Part shown: positions 61,366-64,000 of the stretch, one piece after another
Layout of the letters: each line of letters opens with the position of its first letter
How positions within the stretch are numbered: the first letter of the stretch is position 1
Assembly (NCBI RefSeq): GCF_009912395.1
Contig: NZ_WNDO01000002.1
Span: 1 to 64,000, forward strand
Origin: Luteibacter sp.
Lineage (GTDB): Bacteria; Pseudomonadota; Gammaproteobacteria; Xanthomonadales; Rhodanobacteraceae
Direction: 5' to 3'
Length of the DNA: 64,000 nt
Notes under the pieces: model-generated
What the model saw: the letters and a program-made list of their open reading frames with translations, nothing else
Database searches by the model: none
Told to the model about the DNA's origin: nothing
Translations under genes and position numbers: made by a program

Positions 61366-62421
61366 ATGAAGTACAAGACCCTCGGACATACCGGACTTCT
61401 CGTCTCCACCCTATGCCTCGGCACGATGACCTTCGGCGACGGGCAGGGTGTTTACAAGCACATCGGTAGCTCCGGTCAGAAGGAGGCCGACGACCTGGTC
61501 AAGGCCGCCTTGGAGGCGGGCGTCAATTTCTTCGATACCGCGGATATCTATTCAGGCGGTGTCAGCGAAGAGGTGCTTGGCCAGTCCATCAAGAATCTTG
61601 GTATCGCCCGCAACGACGTCGTGCTGGCGACCAAGGCAGCTGGCCGCGCAGGGCAAGGCCGCAATGACGTGGGTGCCTCGCGCGGTCACATCATGGATGC
61701 CGTCGAAGCCAGCCTGAAGCGACTGAAGACGGATCACATCGACCTGTACCAGATCCACGCGAGCGACGCGATCACGCCGGTCGAGGAAACGCTGCGCGCG
61801 CTGGATGACCTCGTGCGCCAGGGCAAGGTGCGCTACACCGGTGTCTCCAACTGGCAGGCCTGGAAGATCGCGCGTTCGATCGGCATCGCCGAGCACCGCA
61901 ATCTTGCTCGTTTCGCGACCTTGCAGGCTTACTATTCCATCGCCGGCCGCGACCTGGAACGTGAGCTTGGCCCGCTGCTGGACGCCGAAAAGATGGGCTT
62001 GCTGGTGTGGAGCCCACTCGCTGGCGGCCTGCTGTCCGGCAAGTTCGACAGGCATCAGCAGAAGCCCGCGGACTCCCGCCGCTCGACGTTCGACTTCCCC
62101 GTCGTCGATACGGAGCGCGCCTGGAACATCGTCGATGTGATGAAGCCTATCGCCGAGGCCCACGGTTGCAGCGTGGCCCGTGTGGCCCTGGCGTGGCTGC
62201 TGGCCAAGCCGGTGGTGACCTCGGTCATCATGGGCGCCAAGCGCATCGACCAGCTCCACGACAACCTGGCGGCCGTGGATCTTGTGCTCACTGGCGATGA
62301 GCTGCGTCGGCTCGACGAGGTAAGCGCACTCCCGCCGGAGTATCCGGGCTGGATGCTGGAGGCACAGGGCGCCGATCGCCTGGAAGCCATCGACACCTGG
62401 GGCGCGAAGGCGCAGTCCTGA
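61366..62421 (+). CDS. Aldo/keto reductase
   Basis: This is a 351-residue NADPH-dependent reductase of the AKR11/12-like group. Catalytic residues are the aspartate and tyrosine of FFDTADIYSGG, a lysine in DVVLATKAAG and a histidine in LYQIHASD. C-terminal VIMGAKRIDQLHDNL binds the cofactor phosphate. Substrates of this group are aldehydes and xenobiotics. It is probably controlled by the AraC protein upstream. Confidence 0.92.
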   Translation: MKYKTLGHTGLLVSTLCLGTMTFGDGQGVYKHIGSSGQKEADDLVKAALEAGVNFFDTADIYSGGVSEEVLGQSIKNLGIARNDVVLATKAAGRAGQGRNDVGASRGHIMDAVEASLKRLKTDHIDLYQIHASDAITPVEETLRALDDLVRQGKVRYTGVSNWQAWKIARSIGIAEHRNLARFATLQAYYSIAGRDLERELGPLLDAEKMGLLVWSPLAGGLLSGKFDRHQQKPADSRRSTFDFPVVDTERAWNIVDVMKPIAEAHGCSVARVALAWLLAKPVVTSVIMGAKRIDQLHDNLAAVDLVLTGDELRRLDEVSALPPEYPGWMLEAQGADRLEAIDTWGAKAQS

Positions 62422-62457
62422 TAGCCACGCTTGCCCTGTCTACCCCGGGCGGGAGGC

Positions 62458-63831
62458 TCATGCCTGGCAGGCACGCCTCCCGTTCGCGACGCAGGCCTCG
62501 GTCCATCGCTTCCATGTGTTGGCATCGATGCCGGCTTTCGCGGCCGTGTCGCGCAGATCGGACCAGGTCATGATGCGCGGCGTGGCGAGGAGCTCGCGCA
62601 GGAACGCCCGCATCTTTTTCTCTCCTGCTGCTTTTTCCAGAGAAAGCAGCAGGAGCGGGCCGTAGCTGTATCGGTACGTCTCGGTGATGTCCGCCTCGCT
62701 GGTGATCGCATCCAGGGCAATGAACGGTACCGTTCGCTTGTCCATCTGGGCTTTCCATGCGGCGACGCGCTTGTCCGCCGCCTCGTCGCCGACGATCGCC
62801 CTCAGGGCCTTCATGGAAAGAAACTCGGCGGTCGATTCCAGCAGGAACCACCGGTACGGGCCCTGGGGATGGACCAGGGTGCCGAAGTAGTAATGGCCCA
62901 TCTCATGGGCAAGATAGGCGATGCGCGAATGGGCGGCCGGGCCGCCCGCGAGGAGAATCGCCCCTGACTTGGCCACGCTGCCGCTCAAGGCGATGGTGGG
63001 CCAGGTGGCGAAGCCCCATTCCCCGCCCTTGCGGTCGCGCTCGACCTGATCGATGGTGACCATGCGCAGGAAGGTCGGGCGATCGGCCATGGGCTTGCCC
63101 ATGTAACCCTGGTAGTACGTCCGGACCTTTCCCATCAGGTCGGAGATGGCATTCGCCTCGACTGGCGCCACCGTTTCGTTGAGGATCATTGCGTTGGCCG
63201 TCGTGGTGATCGGCCCCGTGCCGCCGAAGACCAGCATCGGTCGCGCGATATCGCTATGGAACGTCCCCTTGGTTCCCACGATGGCCGGACTGCCATTGGC
63301 GTAGAGGAACCGGCAACTGTCGCAGCGGATCTCCAGGTCGTACGAGCCTTCGCTTTCGCGAACCTTCGCCTTCGTGTCGTAGGGCAGGGGCAGCCAGGCC
63401 GATTGCTCGCTGAAACGAAAGCTGTCGCCGTTGAACGCCATCAACCCTTTGAAGTCACCTGGGGCATCGTGCGCGGGATAGACGGGGAAGGCGCCGCTGT
63501 ACTGGACACAGAACGTCGGCGGTGCGTCGGTAACGGTATAGACGCGCGCTTCGCCGTCGATCGTCGGCTCGCCCCATCCGTCGTAACGAAGCGGTTGATG
63601 GTCGCCATCGGTCACGCGCGCCACGTTCAGGCCGACATTAAGCACGAAGGCATCGGTGAAGCCCGCGGGACGGTTCGATACACAGGCGTTGCCATCCACG
63701 CGCCCCGAGGCCACGTCGACATGCAGGTCGACGGCATAGGTCGTGGCGGCGGAGCCCCCGGACATCGCATGGCTTGCCGGTGTCAGCATGGATGCGATGG
63801 TGAGAATCAACAGACGAATCGACGAACGCAT
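62458..63831 (-). CDS. Exported gluzincin-type metallopeptidase
   Basis: This is a 457-residue protein with a signal peptide (LLILTIASMLTPASHA). An N-terminal beta domain resembles the M1 family. The zinc motif is YLAHEMGHYYFGTLV near residue 310, with the third ligand in WFLLESTAEFLSMKAL. The canonical exopeptidase GAMEN motif is not seen; GGEWGFATWP occupies that region, so true aminopeptidase activity is uncertain. Five cysteine-containing segments suit a periplasmic enzyme. Confidence 0.82.
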   Translation of the reverse strand: MRSSIRLLILTIASMLTPASHAMSGGSAATTYAVDLHVDVASGRVDGNACVSNRPAGFTDAFVLNVGLNVARVTDGDHQPLRYDGWGEPTIDGEARVYTVTDAPPTFCVQYSGAFPVYPAHDAPGDFKGLMAFNGDSFRFSEQSAWLPLPYDTKAKVRESEGSYDLEIRCDSCRFLYANGSPAIVGTKGTFHSDIARPMLVFGGTGPITTTANAMILNETVAPVEANAISDLMGKVRTYYQGYMGKPMADRPTFLRMVTIDQVERDRKGGEWGFATWPTIALSGSVAKSGAILLAGGPAAHSRIAYLAHEMGHYYFGTLVHPQGPYRWFLLESTAEFLSMKALRAIVGDEAADKRVAAWKAQMDKRTVPFIALDAITSEADITETYRYSYGPLLLLSLEKAAGEKKMRAFLRELLATPRIMTWSDLRDTAAKAGIDANTWKRWTEACVANGRRACQA

Positions 63832-64000
63832 GGACACTCCGTGTGTGTGACAAGGTTTTCCTGTCGCCAGTTCGGTTGGATGCGCGTGGGGCACGCTTGG
63901 TTTAGTGGTTCATGGGACGTCTGGTTTACATTTGAGCGTGTTCCGATGTCTCAACGAGGGAAACAGGCGCATCCACAAGGCCACGATCATCAGCGTTCCG
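63832..64000. other. Upstream region at window end, no gene seen
   Basis: These 169 bp should hold the promoter of the minus-strand metallopeptidase. No reading frame or clear motif was found; a gene could begin beyond the edge. Confidence 0.4.

Noticed and set aside
1-64000. CRISPR arrays and tRNA or rRNA genes
   Set aside because: No regularly spaced direct repeats and no cloverleaf or rRNA signature were seen on reading; a covariance-model scan was not possible.

Overview
The window is 64 kb of GC-rich, densely coding bacterial chromosome. The gene set fits a free-living gammaproteobacterium of the Xanthomonadales/Lysobacterales, most like Rhodanobacteraceae (Luteibacter/Dyella type). It includes sdhCDAB with sdhE-ygfX, a single LolC/E-type permease followed by lolD, feoAB with a small cysteine-rich third gene, metNIQ, and GTAGGAGCGCGCTTGCGCGC palindromic repeats. 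The taxonomic call is inference from gene content. No rRNA, tRNA, CRISPR array or complete prophage was seen.

Layout. 1-4084: right end of an IS3-family element inside a MarR-regulated multidrug efflux operon (marR, outer-membrane factor, emrA, emrB); all three pump genes are broken. 4247-8161: TatD nuclease, two glycine-zipper lipoproteins, a SleB-like hydrolase and YgfZ. 8288-12594: succinate dehydrogenase, starting with a 55-codon SDHAF4/DUF1674 gene and ending with sdhE-ygfX. 12724-17716: lipoprotein-release ABC transporter, then an ECF sigma/anti-sigma pair divergent from a catalase-like haem protein and cytochrome b561. 17761-28372: metabolism and transport (aminopeptidase, dicarboxylate symporter, broken c-type cytochrome, pncB, metNIQ, glutathione peroxidase, broken dacB, enoyl-CoA hydratase). 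28498-30877: feo iron(II) uptake. 30882-40630: phospholipase D-like enzyme, cupin/LysR pair, M23 protein, GFA protein, secreted and membrane proteins, and an orphan NarL-type regulator.

40673-46562 is the most unusual block. A 618-residue protein of unknown function is divergent from a tight eight-gene row: a GH108 muramidase without signal peptide, two or three DUF2589-type proteins, an 86-residue unknown, a small single-pass membrane protein, a small exported protein and two overlapping holin-sized multi-pass membrane proteins. The row ends at a strong hairpin. No capsid, tail, terminase or integrase gene accompanies it, so it resembles a phage lysis cassette re-used in a chromosomal system, perhaps for release of the DUF2589 proteins.

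46704-64000 is accessory: a broken epoxide hydrolase, a MarR/methyltransferase/FUSC group with an apparently leaderless promoter, a sirtuin, HicAB, a DUF2946-PepSY pair with a Met/His-rich loop, an ars cluster without an arsenite pump, and a TetR pair with twin operators, followed by AraC/aldo-keto reductase and a gluzincin peptidase.

Five genes are each interrupted by one in-frame stop codon while the downstream reading frame is preserved: three TAG (outer-membrane factor, emrA, cytochrome c), one TAA (dacB) and one TGA (epoxide hydrolase). Together with the insertion into emrB this is a high density of recent gene loss, or of assembly error.
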